DNA of 64,000 bases from positions 62,001 to 126,000 of the forward strand of contig JAQUWU010000006.1 of NCBI GenBank assembly GCA_028692715.1, in the 5' to 3' direction. Below the pieces are notes generated by a model that worked only from the letters and a program-made list of their open reading frames with translations, did no database searches and had not been told where the DNA came from. The stretch's first letter is position 1. Each line of letters begins with the position of its first letter. This stretch comes from Paludibacter sp. GTDB lineage: Bacteria > Bacteroidota > Bacteroidia > Bacteroidales > Paludibacteraceae. This document shows, one piece after another, positions 17,320-26,276 of this stretch. The position numbers and the translations under genes were made by a program.

Positions 17320-17636
17320 GGTTGTTGAATAATCTGATTGATAATGCTTTGAAATACGGGAATAATAAAATCGAGATTGGTTATTCTTTAGTTGATAAAG
17401 AATCCATTCAGTTTTATATAAAAGATAACGGTAATGGAATTCCAAAAGATAAGTACGAAATCATTTTTGAACGCTTTTCACAGCTTGAGTATGTCCACAA
17501 TATTGGTGGTAAAAATGGTGTCGGGTTAGGGTTGTCCATCTGTAAATTAATTGTGGAGAACTTAAATGGAGAAATCTGGCTGGAATCGAAAATTGGTCAG
17601 GGAAGCACTTTTTTCTTTAAAATTCCAATAAATTAA
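17320..17636 (+). pseudogene. C-terminal fragment of a histidine kinase (ATPase domain only)
   Basis: About 104 codons matching the final HATPase_c part of the complete kinase that follows: LLNNLIDNA-KYGN, then DNGNGIPKDKYE, IFERFSQLEY, NGVGLGLSICKLIVENLNG and GSTFFFKIP. Identity begins abruptly at about 17322; the codons just before (GGA TGG) do not match the kinase. It has no H-box, PAS or membrane segments and only a TTG as possible start. It is best read as the remnant of a tandem duplication whose 5' part was deleted. The frame is still intact, so a free ATPase domain cannot be excluded. Confidence 0.75.
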
Positions 17637-17670
17637 AGCCCAAGAAGACAATACATTAAGTAATATAATC

Positions 17671-19425
17671 ATGAAATTGACAATTCCAAAATTCTTCTCC
17701 AATAATATAAAATTATCTCCCGGTCTTTTCAGGCTAGGATCAATCATGGCGATGATTATTTTTAGCGCATTTGGTTATTTAGATATATACGCAATGCCTT
17801 CAAATTATTCATTAGCATGGATAATCCGGTATGCAATAATTTTGCCTTTGTTGATTATTACTTATTTTCTCTCCTATTCAAAATATTTTTTTCGACATAG
17901 TAAGATCATTCTCCTTACACTACTCAGCTTTGGTCAAATAGGAATAATTATAATGATAGGAATAAGCAATCCGAGTGATTTAGCATATAATACCTATTAT
18001 GCAGGACTTATTTTAATTATGTTATGGGCTAGTTTTATTTTCAGGATAAACTTATACGCAACTATTTACATTGCCATATCTACCTTGGTTTTATACAATA
18101 TAAATGCTATTTTCTTTCAAAAAACATATTTATTATCTTTCGATTCAATCAACTGGATCATTCTGTTAAACAATAATTTTTTCCTTCTTTTTTCTATGCT
18201 ACTTATCATTATAGCAGCCTATCAATTTGATAAAAATATACTTGAAAACAGAAAAGTAAATTCAGAACTTATTAAAGAGAAAGAACAGTTAAAATTAATG
18301 AAAGATATTTCAGAAGAAAATCAACGCATTTTATCTACATTAGTACAAAATTTACCCGGTTTTATGTATCGATGTAAGTTTGATAATAACTTCACAATGG
18401 AATTTATTAGCGAACCTTGTTTTGAAATAACCGGATATCATCCCGAAGATTTCATAAACAATAAAATTATTGCTTTTAACGAAATAATTATTCCTGAATA
18501 TCAAGACTCTATCTGGGAAAAGTGGATTGAGCAACTTCACAAAAGAGAGAATTTTCAAGAAGTGTATCAAATAGTTTCAAAAGATGGAACTCAAAAATGG
18601 GTGTGGGAACAAGGTTGTGGAGTCTTTTCAGAAAAGGGTGATGTCATAGCCTTAGAAGGATATATTTTTGATATCACTGATTTTAAAAACACACAAATTG
18701 AATTAATAATTGCCAAAGAAAAAGCAGAAGAGAGCGACCGCTTAAAATCAGCTTTTCTTGCGAATATGAGTCATGAAATAAGAACACCGATGAACTCAAT
18801 TCTTGGATTTTCAAATCAATTAAAAAAACCGAATATAAGCGATGAGAATAAAAATCAATTTATTTCATACATTCAAAATAATGGAGAAATACTTCTAAAA
18901 CTTATCAATGATATTATTGATATTTCCAAGATAGAGTCAAGTCAGTTTAGCATTAAGAAAGAGAATATATCGTTAAACAAAGCCCTTAAAGAACTTGTAG
19001 AAAGCTATAAAGCAACCTCTTTAAAAGACGATAAGTGTGAATTTAATTTACAAATTCCACCTGAAAGTAACAATATAATGATATTTACCGATAAAGTCCG
19101 ACTCAGTCAGTTATTAAACAATCTAATTGATAATGCTGTAAAATATGGAAATGACAGTGTTGAGATTGGCTACACATATAATGATATAAATGATATTCTG
19201 TTTTATGTAAAAGATAATGGCGAGGGAATTTCGACTGATAAATACGAATATATTTTTGAACGATTTTCACAACTTAATTATATCCCTAATATCGGGGGAG
19301 TAAAAGGAGTAGGATTAGGTTTGTCGATTTGCAAATTAATTACTGAAAATTTGGGCGGTAAAATTTGGGTGGAATCCGAAATTGGCATTGGTAGCACTTT
19401 CTTCTTTAAAATTCCAACAACGTAA
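17671..19425 (+). CDS. Membrane sensor histidine kinase with PAS domain
   Basis: 584 residues. Six hydrophobic segments lie in the first ~195 residues, then a short coiled coil, a PAS/PAC domain at about 225-345 (LPGFMYRCKFDNN, ITGYHPEDF, GTQKWVWEQG), HisKA with the phospho-acceptor His368 (NMSHEIRTPMNSILGF) and HATPase_c to the end (DNAVKYGN, DNGEGIS, GVGLGLSICK). It autophosphorylates and should pass phosphate to a receiver. The receiver-only gene 22 bp downstream is the obvious partner. The signal is unknown. It is a close paralogue of the fragment immediately upstream. Confidence 0.93.
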   Translation: MKLTIPKFFSNNIKLSPGLFRLGSIMAMIIFSAFGYLDIYAMPSNYSLAWIIRYAIILPLLIITYFLSYSKYFFRHSKIILLTLLSFGQIGIIIMIGISNPSDLAYNTYYAGLILIMLWASFIFRINLYATIYIAISTLVLYNINAIFFQKTYLLSFDSINWIILLNNNFFLLFSMLLIIIAAYQFDKNILENRKVNSELIKEKEQLKLMKDISEENQRILSTLVQNLPGFMYRCKFDNNFTMEFISEPCFEITGYHPEDFINNKIIAFNEIIIPEYQDSIWEKWIEQLHKRENFQEVYQIVSKDGTQKWVWEQGCGVFSEKGDVIALEGYIFDITDFKNTQIELIIAKEKAEESDRLKSAFLANMSHEIRTPMNSILGFSNQLKKPNISDENKNQFISYIQNNGEILLKLINDIIDISKIESSQFSIKKENISLNKALKELVESYKATSLKDDKCEFNLQIPPESNNIMIFTDKVRLSQLLNNLIDNAVKYGNDSVEIGYTYNDINDILFYVKDNGEGISTDKYEYIFERFSQLNYIPNIGGVKGVGLGLSICKLITENLGGKIWVESEIGIGSTFFFKIPTT

Positions 19426-19447
19426 ACCCTACAAATAAATTTAGATT

Positions 19448-19846
19448 ATGATAGAAATAAGTAATTTTGACTGGCATAATTATACGATATTAATTGCCGA
19501 TGATGATGAAATGAATTATATTTTACTGACATTTATGTTAGAAGAAACAACTGTAAGTATTGTTCGTGCCGAAAATGGTGCTGAGGCAGTAGATCTATGT
19601 AAGTCGGATAAAAAAATTGACCTTATTTTGATGGATGTAAAAATGCCGATAATGGATGGAATTGATGCAACTAGAGCAATTAAATCATTTAGACCAAATC
19701 TTCCTATTATTATTCAATCGGCACATATACTGGAAGAGGTTAAACAAAATTGTTTTGCTGCAGGATGCGATAATTTCTTTGATAAGCCCTTTGATGAAAA
19801 TATTTTTTACAATGTAATTGACTCACATTTAAAAAAAAACTCATGA
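19448..19846 (+). CDS. Single-domain response regulator (receiver only)
   Basis: 132 residues containing only a CheY-like receiver: acidic pocket DDDE near residue 18, phospho-acceptor Asp63 (LILMDVKMP), and Lys113 in FFDKPF. No output domain follows, so it must act by protein-protein contact or in a phosphorelay. It lies 22 bp after the sensor kinase gene and overlaps the next gene by 4 bases (ATGA), indicating translational coupling. Confidence 0.92.
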   Translation: MIEISNFDWHNYTILIADDDEMNYILLTFMLEETTVSIVRAENGAEAVDLCKSDKKIDLILMDVKMPIMDGIDATRAIKSFRPNLPIIIQSAHILEEVKQNCFAAGCDNFFDKPFDENIFYNVIDSHLKKNS

Positions 19847-20412
19847 AAACACCTACAAATAAACTATTATCGCAGGAACAAGTGATGGAACTAATCAACA
19901 TTCTAAAAATGCGTTTTGAAAAAAACATGATTCGCCATAAAGATATTGATTGGGAAAATATACAAACTAAACTCGAAGTTTCTGCTGAAAAGATATGGTC
20001 GCTCAATGAAATGGAAAAAACCGGAGGCGAACCTGATGTCGTTAGTTTTGATAACACTACCGGCGAATTTATTTTTTATGATTGTTCTCCGGAAACTCCG
20101 AAAGGTCGCCGAAGCTTATGTTACGACCGGCAGGCATTGGAGTCAAGAAAACAGTTCAAACCTGAAAATAATGCATTGGATATGGCAGCCGAAATGGGCA
20201 TCGAGGTTTTAACCGAAGAAGAATACAAAGAACTGCAAAAAATGGGTAATTTCGACCTAAAAACATCAAGTTGGGTAAAAACTCCTAACGAAATCAGAAA
20301 ATTGGGTGGTGCTCTTTTTTGTGACCGTCGGTACGATACCGTTTTTTTATATCATAATGGAGCGGATTCATATTATGGTGTAAGGGGATTCCGTGGATCA
20401 TTAAGGGTATAA
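19843..20412 (+). CDS. DUF4256-family protein
   Basis: 189 residues, soluble, no signal peptide. It matches the DUF4256 pattern as I know it: a helical start (MELINILKMRFEKNMIRH), then EKTGGEPDVVSFD, FYDCSPETPKGRRSLCYD, ALDMAAEMGIEVLTEEEYK, and a terminal SYYGVRGFRGSLRV. The function of the family is unknown. The 4-base overlap with the receiver gene puts it in the kinase-receiver operon, so it may be an output or target of the phospho-signal. That is inference. Confidence 0.85.
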   Translation: MKTPTNKLLSQEQVMELINILKMRFEKNMIRHKDIDWENIQTKLEVSAEKIWSLNEMEKTGGEPDVVSFDNTTGEFIFYDCSPETPKGRRSLCYDRQALESRKQFKPENNALDMAAEMGIEVLTEEEYKELQKMGNFDLKTSSWVKTPNEIRKLGGALFCDRRYDTVFLYHNGADSYYGVRGFRGSLRV

Positions 20413-20456
20413 ATTCAACAGTATTGCATTTGATTTCAAACTTATAACAGAATTTA

Positions 20457-20491
20457 GAAATATCAGCTTTTATAGGCTGATATTTCTTTTT
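20457..20491 (+). terminator. Terminator after the kinase-receiver-DUF4256 operon
   Basis: Perfect 11-bp arms GAAATATCAGC (20457-20467) and GCTGATATTTC (20476-20486), followed by a T-run. Confidence 0.85.
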
Positions 20492-20799
20492 GCTGTTTAA
20501 AGTATGAGATGTCTATTAGTTTCATGTGTTCTAATACTGTTTACACAAACAACATAGTCCAATTTCGACTACGTCTCATTGTTTCTATTTGTTTGAAACA
20601 ACGGCATTAACAACAGTAGACATAAAAATGACTTTTGGTCATTTTAGATGTACAGTTGTTCTAATAATTCTTAAAAACATCATTTATGGATTAAGAACGA
20701 AACAAAACAAAAACAATAAGACAAAATAAATAACAATAAATCAATAAATGCATATTATCTTTACCTGCGTTTTTATACCTTTAAAAAAAACAATTAGAT
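20492..20799. promoter_or_regulatory. Upstream region of the glycosidase pair with inverted repeats
   Basis: No gene seen. Two inverted repeats stand out: TTGTTTC/GAAACAA (20579-20585 and 20595-20601), and AAAATGAC-TTTTG-GTCATTTT (20625-20645), whose arms extend imperfectly to ACAT/ATGT. GTTCTAATA occurs twice, near 20528 and 20653. A TAtcTTTA -7-like box lies near 20756. These are candidate operators for the GH43 genes; the binder is unknown. Confidence 0.45.
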
Positions 20800-21747
20800 A
20801 TGAAACAGTTCACTATATTTACTATTCTGTTGTATTTGTTAATTGGAACAAGCAATTGTTTTTCAAATAACCCACTAAATCTAGGAGAAATTCTAACTGC
20901 CGATCCATCAGGACATGTTTGGAAAGATGGTAAAATGTATCTCTACACATCTCATGATGAAGAATGTCAGGAAGATTTTTGGATGAAAGACTGGCATGTA
21001 TTTTCTTCGGTTGACCTCATAAATTGGACCGATCAAGGTGTGTGTTTAACCGTTGATAGCCTTTCGTGGGCCGATAATTATGCATGGGCACCGGATTGTG
21101 CTTATAAAAATGGGAAATATTATTTTTGCTTTCCTACTGGGAAAGGAAAAAAAGACAGGGTAAATCCGGCCAACAGCACTAAATGGATGGGAATTGGCAT
21201 CGCGGTAAGCGATTCTCCAATCGGTCCGTTTAAAGATGCAATAGGTGCTCCACTATGGACTGAACCTTACGCCAACGATCCCTGCCTTTTTATTGATGAT
21301 AATGGAAAAGGTTATATTTATTTTCATGGTGGTGACGATTATATGGTTGCAGAAATGTCCGACGATTTATTGAGCGTTAAAGGAAAATTAAAGAAAATGG
21401 ACATGGGTGGTTATGAACCTAAAATGGAAGGTCCTTGGGTGTTTAAACAAAATGGATTTTACTATTATACCATGCCCGAAAATAACCGAATGCTATCATA
21501 TTATATGTCGACTTCCCCAACTGGGCCTTGGAACTACAAAGGAATGATAATGGAAGAGGAAAACGGAAATAACCATCATTCCATCGTTCAATTTAAAGGT
21601 CAATGGATTTTGTTTTATCATCGATGGTTGAAAACAAATTCGTCATGCGAAAAGATGCAACGAAAAGTATGTGCTGAATATTTGTATTTTAACGAAGACG
21701 GGACAATAAAAGAAGTAAAAAGAACTGATACAGGGGTTGGAAATTAA
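20800..21747 (+). CDS. Glycoside hydrolase family 43-type exo-enzyme, secreted
   Basis: 315 residues with an N-terminal signal peptide (about 1-21). Five-bladed beta-propeller enzyme with the three expected acidic residues: base Asp35 (LTADPSGHVW), pKa-modulating Asp160 (YANDPCLFID) and general acid Glu210 (YEPKMEGPWVF). GH43 enzymes are alpha-L-arabinofuranosidases, beta-xylosidases, arabinanases or galactosidases, and this cannot be narrowed by eye. Pectin side chains (arabinan, arabinogalactan) are the likely substrates given the nearby pectinase locus. Probably co-transcribed with the next gene (69 bp gap). Confidence 0.85.
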   Translation: MKQFTIFTILLYLLIGTSNCFSNNPLNLGEILTADPSGHVWKDGKMYLYTSHDEECQEDFWMKDWHVFSSVDLINWTDQGVCLTVDSLSWADNYAWAPDCAYKNGKYYFCFPTGKGKKDRVNPANSTKWMGIGIAVSDSPIGPFKDAIGAPLWTEPYANDPCLFIDDNGKGYIYFHGGDDYMVAEMSDDLLSVKGKLKKMDMGGYEPKMEGPWVFKQNGFYYYTMPENNRMLSYYMSTSPTGPWNYKGMIMEEENGNNHHSIVQFKGQWILFYHRWLKTNSSCEKMQRKVCAEYLYFNEDGTIKEVKRTDTGVGN

Positions 21748-21816
21748 ACGCCCTAGAACTTAAACAAAAATAAAATAATTGATAGAATAATTTGCTCTAT
21801 TATCACGATTGAATCT

Positions 21817-22917
21817 ATGAACACATTAAAACAACCAAGCTTTTTAAATTTTCGAGTCTTATCGATTGTATTCATTTTTGCAACTTCAATTACGACAGTT
21901 TTTTCTCAAAAAACACAAAAAAATGAGCAGAAAAAGCTGGTTCTTGTATCGGAACACAAAGGGCCGATAGTTGGCAAATTTCACGAAGATGTTTTATCCA
22001 GTAAAAATCGTTCAGGATTTGAAACGGGACAAGTGGTAAAAATAAACGGTGTTTACCATATGTTTATAAATGAAATGTTTGATCGCCCACATAAAGATAT
22101 GCGAATTGCTTACTGGACCAGTTCGGACGCTATCAACTGGAAACGCCAATCAACAATTGTTGAAAGCATTCCGGGTAGGTCACCGTCAAACCCAAAATCG
22201 GAAGTTTGGGTCACCGGAGTGGAATTTAATACCGAAGAAAATGCGTGGGATATTTTCTATGTTTCTTATCGTTCAGGAGATAAAGAAAAAGGAGAATTAG
22301 AACAGAGCGATTATGAAGGGAAAATTTGGCGGGCAAAATCGGTAATAACAGGCGTAAATGGGATTGCAGGGCCTTATGCTGAACTTGGAATTGTATTGCA
22401 GCCGGATGAAAATTCACAATCATGGGAAGGTCAGCAAGCTGTTGCGAGTTTTAATCCCTATAAAGTTGGTGATAAATGGTATGCAATGTACGATGGACAC
22501 AATTATATACCAAAAGGTCCATGGCCAGTTGGATTGGCAACAGCTGATAAACTTAGTGGTCCCTGGAAAAGGTTTCCCGAAGGTACAAATCCATTGCCCA
22601 TAGCTGACGTTTTTGCTGAGAATACTGTAATAACTGAATTGAAAAAAGAAGGATATTTAACTCTCTTTGACTCCCTTGGAGATCAGGAAATAGGATATAG
22701 TATTTCCGACGATGGCTTAAAGTGGAGTAAAGAGACGAGAGTAAAGGTGCAATCGGGTGAAAATTTATGGGCTGAATCCGGTGATCACAGTACAAGAACT
22801 CCACTTTGTGCAATAGAGGAAGCCGATGGAACATTTACGGTAATTTATACTGCAATAATGAAAGAGGATGGCGAAAATTTTTACGCAATTGGAAAATGTA
22901 GTATTGGTTGGGAATAA
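21817..22917 (+). CDS. Secreted beta-propeller glycosidase-like protein of uncertain family
   Basis: 366 residues with a signal peptide ending near residue 31 (TTVFSQK). The body shows the repeating blade pattern of GH43/GH32/GH130-like propellers: VVKINGVYHMFINEMF, MRIAYWTSSDAINW, VGDKWYAMYDGH, EIGYSISDDGLKW and GTFTVIYTAIM. I could not assign a CAZy family with confidence. The position after a GH43 gene suggests a second side-chain-trimming enzyme. Acidic candidates are the Glu/Asp in FETGQVV, MYDGHN and DVFAENTV, by analogy only. Confidence 0.65.
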   Translation: MNTLKQPSFLNFRVLSIVFIFATSITTVFSQKTQKNEQKKLVLVSEHKGPIVGKFHEDVLSSKNRSGFETGQVVKINGVYHMFINEMFDRPHKDMRIAYWTSSDAINWKRQSTIVESIPGRSPSNPKSEVWVTGVEFNTEENAWDIFYVSYRSGDKEKGELEQSDYEGKIWRAKSVITGVNGIAGPYAELGIVLQPDENSQSWEGQQAVASFNPYKVGDKWYAMYDGHNYIPKGPWPVGLATADKLSGPWKRFPEGTNPLPIADVFAENTVITELKKEGYLTLFDSLGDQEIGYSISDDGLKWSKETRVKVQSGENLWAESGDHSTRTPLCAIEEADGTFTVIYTAIMKEDGENFYAIGKCSIGWE

Positions 22918-22955
22918 AATTTAAATAATTAGGTTACAAAAAACAAAGTAAGTAT

Positions 22956-23891
22956 ATGAATTTTGATTTATCAGATATTATAAAATACTTTCCATCGCTG
23001 TTCCATGGGACATATACCTATAGGATAATAGTTGACTCATGGGCACTTTTTATGCAACTATGGGTTTATTTACTCATAGGAATTATATTAACTACTATAT
23101 TTCAGGCCTTTATTGACAAACAAAAGTTGGGTGATTGGGTGAAAAACAACCCGCACATTTCAATAATTGGAGCTGCCTCATTTGGTGTAATTTCACCATT
23201 AGGAACTTATGTATGCATCCCTTTGGCAGGAAGTTTATATTCAAAAGGGACTCCTCTTGGTCCCTTAATGGCTTTTCTGGTGGCCTCTCCAATTCTGAAT
23301 CCAACAATATTTTTATTAACTATTGGTGCGTTTGGTTATGAAATGGCTTTTCTCCGACTATTAGCAGGAATATTACTAGGAGTTATTACAGGTTATGTTT
23401 TTATGTTCCTCGGTAAAAAAGTAGGTAAAATTCCTATTTCTGAAGAGAAACAACAAAACACTTTCAAAAAAAATACAGTTCACAAAACATTTTATCAAAA
23501 ATTCTTCGAAGAATTTAAAGGCTCGACTATTTACATGTCAAAATACTTTTCGATAGCCATTATTATTGCTGCTGCAATAAAAAATTTAATTACAACCGAT
23601 CAGGTAAATTGGTTAATGGGAAGTGGTTCAGCAATGTCGGTAATATTTGCTGCCGGTGCAGGAATTCCATTGTATTCATGCGGAGGTGCGGCAATACCTG
23701 TTTTATATCAATTATCTGAAATGGGCATGACAAAAGGTGCGATTTTGGCATTTTTCATATCAGGTCCATCTACACGAATTTCAAATTTAGTTATCGTCAA
23801 TTCTGTATTTAACATCCGAATTTTAGCCATATATTTAGCCATTGTCCTAGCGGGTGCAATTTTGTTAGGATTTCTATATAATTTAGTATGA
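22956..23891 (+). CDS. YraQ/DUF318-type permease
   Basis: 311 residues with about eight hydrophobic segments and a cytoplasmic loop near 160-185. Typical features are FGVISPLGTYVCIPLAGSLY, MAFLVASPILNPTIFLL and CGGAAIPVLYQLSEMGMTKG, the two pseudo-repeated membrane re-entrant segments of the family. Members (YraQ, ArsP and relatives) are proposed or shown to export metals or organoarsenicals. The conserved Cys in YSCGGA may matter for substrate. It follows the glycosidase gene by 38 bp, but there is no functional link to polysaccharides. Confidence 0.85.
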   Translation: MNFDLSDIIKYFPSLFHGTYTYRIIVDSWALFMQLWVYLLIGIILTTIFQAFIDKQKLGDWVKNNPHISIIGAASFGVISPLGTYVCIPLAGSLYSKGTPLGPLMAFLVASPILNPTIFLLTIGAFGYEMAFLRLLAGILLGVITGYVFMFLGKKVGKIPISEEKQQNTFKKNTVHKTFYQKFFEEFKGSTIYMSKYFSIAIIIAAAIKNLITTDQVNWLMGSGSAMSVIFAAGAGIPLYSCGGAAIPVLYQLSEMGMTKGAILAFFISGPSTRISNLVIVNSVFNIRILAIYLAIVLAGAILLGFLYNLV

Positions 23892-23911
23892 TATTTTTTC
23901 GAATATTTTCG

Positions 23912-23919
23912 TATCTTTG
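23912..23919 (+). promoter_or_regulatory. -7 box before the DUF362 gene
   Basis: TAtcTTTG, 79 bases upstream of the DUF362 start codon and 20 bases after the permease stop, suggesting an independent transcript. No clear -33 TTG. Confidence 0.5.
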
Positions 23920-23998
23920 CTTTTTATTGTTTTTATTGTAACAAAATTAAAAAAAAATGTGAATTAAAAAAAATCCTTCATCAAATACTGAGTATATT

Positions 23999-25954
23999 AT
24001 GAAATTAAAATTTAAACGTTTCAACACATTAAAATGGGTTGCTATAGTATTAGGAGTTGTTGCTTTAGAAGCCTGGGATATGAGTCTTAATAATGTTGAA
24101 ACAGTTATTAGTGGTTCATTCAGAGCTGATTCCCTTTTTAATTTAACTCCTGCACCAGCTACTACCGTTGCCGTAGTTGCGTCCGACAATGTGAATTTAC
24201 CAAGTCCCATTGCCGTAAATTCTAGTGAAATATCCATGAGTCAGGTAGAAGAAATGGTTAAACGCGCTATTAATTTGGTTGGAGGAATAAGTACTTATGT
24301 GCAAACAGGTGATACCGTAATAATAAAACCAAACATAGTGGGTGCAAACAAACCAAATGCTGACGGTGAAAACACAGATGTACGTGTTGTGAAAGCAATT
24401 ATAAAAATAATTTATCAAACCTATGGAAATACTTGTAAAATTTATATAGGCGAAGGGTCAGCACGAAGTATTTCTACATTTGGAGGAAAATTATTTGGAA
24501 ACACTCAATACGCGTATTCACTATTATCTGTCGATTCTTATTTAACAGGCATTGATTTTGAGTTATTGGACTTAAACGACGGAGAAGTCGGTACAAGTTG
24601 TGTTTATGCAAAAACCAAAGCAAGTCTTGCAGAACCTCAAAAAGGGAGCTATTGGATTCACAAATATTTAGTTTCACCTAATGTAAAATTTATAAATGTT
24701 CCTGTATTAAAGATGCATGAACCTGGAATTACATGTTGTATGAAAAACCAGATTGGCATTGCTGCTGGTGCATATTACGGCTACAATAAAATGGCTAACG
24801 GACCTATTGGAGATTTTGTACTTGTTCATCACAATCAGTTTACTGCAGCATATAACTATAAATCTTGGCAGGATGAAGAAATAACTGATTTGTGTAGTTG
24901 TATCGACCATTTCGACCTAAATGTAGTGGATGCATTAATGTGTCTGGAATATCAAAAGACATTAATGAGTAAAAATTCAAATCAAATTCGATTAAACACC
25001 ATCATTGCAGGACCCGATCCTGTAGCTGTGGATCATGTTTGCGCAAAAATTATTGGAGCAAATCCGGATGATATTGCTCACGTAACAATGGGAGATAAAA
25101 TTGGTCTTGGAACAAATAATTCCGATAGTATAACCATTATAGGTGAGGATATTGCTAAGAAATACACTTATCGTTTCAGACGCGGTTCAATACATAGTCA
25201 ATACGGACAAGGAAACAGAGTCTGGTTGATATCTCCAGCTTATACATTCACTTCAATGGCTACAAATTATATTGCAGGAGAAGCATCATTAAATCCTCAA
25301 AAAGGAGATAAACCATGGTCGGCACCTATTTATTTCTTCGACGATAGAATTGACCTAAACAGTTATCAGGGACCAACCGGAAATGTTGTAACCTATTGCT
25401 TTACAAATGTATATTCACCTGAAGCCAAATCAAACGTAGAACTCTGGTTAAATTCAGAAGAAGATATGATAGTTTATTTAAATGGTGTAAGCGTTTATAA
25501 TTATAGCGGTTCTCGTGCCAATTCAAACTTTGTTACAGATAAACCAACTATAAATCTTTTAAAAGGTGAAAACAGTATACTTGTAAAAGTACTTCAGAAA
25601 GTAGGTTGTTTTGATTTCTCTTTGAATATCTGCGAACCAAATACCGATGGCAACAGAGTTGATGGGATTAAATTTTATATTAAAAATTATAATGAACCAT
25701 CAGTTTTGAAAGCCGGGACATCAATTCAATCGCCAACTGTTTCGTCTAAATTAAAATTAATTCAAACAGCAAATCAACTGCTTACCCAAGATGTGAATGT
25801 TGTAAAAATGACAATATTTAATCTAAAAGGACATAAAATCTCAAGTAGCAATACCAACAATATTGAGATTGGCAATCTTAATAAAGGTGTTTATATTGTT
25901 TCGGTTGGGATGAATGATGGTTCTATCGTAAATAGAAAGTTTATTAAAAAATAG
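23999..25954 (+). CDS. DUF362-domain protein exported by the type IX secretion system
   Basis: 651 residues. N-terminal hydrophobic export signal (about 10-28). DUF362 domain at about 60-390: GDTVIIKPNIVGANKP, KIYIGEGSARS, VKFINVPVLKMHEPG, then GPDPVAVDHVCAKIIG. A beta-rich middle (400-560) ends in a C-terminal type A sorting domain of about 70 residues (MTIFNLKGHKISS, LNKGVYIVSV, RKFIKK), the substrate tag of the type IX secretion system. DUF362 has no firmly established activity and is often fused to ferredoxins; here it is placed on or outside the cell. Single gene with its own promoter box and terminator. Confidence 0.85.
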   Translation: MKLKFKRFNTLKWVAIVLGVVALEAWDMSLNNVETVISGSFRADSLFNLTPAPATTVAVVASDNVNLPSPIAVNSSEISMSQVEEMVKRAINLVGGISTYVQTGDTVIIKPNIVGANKPNADGENTDVRVVKAIIKIIYQTYGNTCKIYIGEGSARSISTFGGKLFGNTQYAYSLLSVDSYLTGIDFELLDLNDGEVGTSCVYAKTKASLAEPQKGSYWIHKYLVSPNVKFINVPVLKMHEPGITCCMKNQIGIAAGAYYGYNKMANGPIGDFVLVHHNQFTAAYNYKSWQDEEITDLCSCIDHFDLNVVDALMCLEYQKTLMSKNSNQIRLNTIIAGPDPVAVDHVCAKIIGANPDDIAHVTMGDKIGLGTNNSDSITIIGEDIAKKYTYRFRRGSIHSQYGQGNRVWLISPAYTFTSMATNYIAGEASLNPQKGDKPWSAPIYFFDDRIDLNSYQGPTGNVVTYCFTNVYSPEAKSNVELWLNSEEDMIVYLNGVSVYNYSGSRANSNFVTDKPTINLLKGENSILVKVLQKVGCFDFSLNICEPNTDGNRVDGIKFYIKNYNEPSVLKAGTSIQSPTVSSKLKLIQTANQLLTQDVNVVKMTIFNLKGHKISSSNTNNIEIGNLNKGVYIVSVGMNDGSIVNRKFIKK

Positions 25955-26276
25955 TAAACCGTATTTAGAAATATTTGATTTTTACAATGTCGGTAAAAGT
26001 CATATTTACTTGTTTTTTTATTCGATTTTGAATCAATATCAAACTATTAACAAAGAAGAAACACAAAGTTGAATGACGCCTTGCCATTCAACTTTGTTTC
26101 TTTAAAATCATTACACATTAATGAATTTCATTCAGGAACAAAGATAATACTCACTCTGGAAAGGAGTTTAAAATCGGATTTTCAAATATTTAAGACATCT
26201 AATTCTGGTTTCGGACAAGATTAGGGATTAGCTATCAAAAAAGAAACAACAGGAACAGAATGAAAATAAATTAAAG
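25955..26276. other. Intergenic region before the two-component system
   Basis: Holds the terminator at 26058-26103; the remaining ~170 bp before the response regulator shows no recognisable promoter box or repeat. Confidence 0.5.
26058..26103 (+). terminator. Strong hairpin terminator after the DUF362 gene
   Basis: Twelve perfectly paired bases, CAAAGTTGAATG (26064-26075) with CATTCAACTTTG (26085-26096), extended by AGAAAC/GTTTCT and followed by a short T-run. Confidence 0.8.

Noticed and set aside
17320-17636. Functional stand-alone ATPase protein
   Set aside because: It has only a TTG as start, no upstream promoter box, and an abrupt break in homology to its paralogue, all better explained by truncation.
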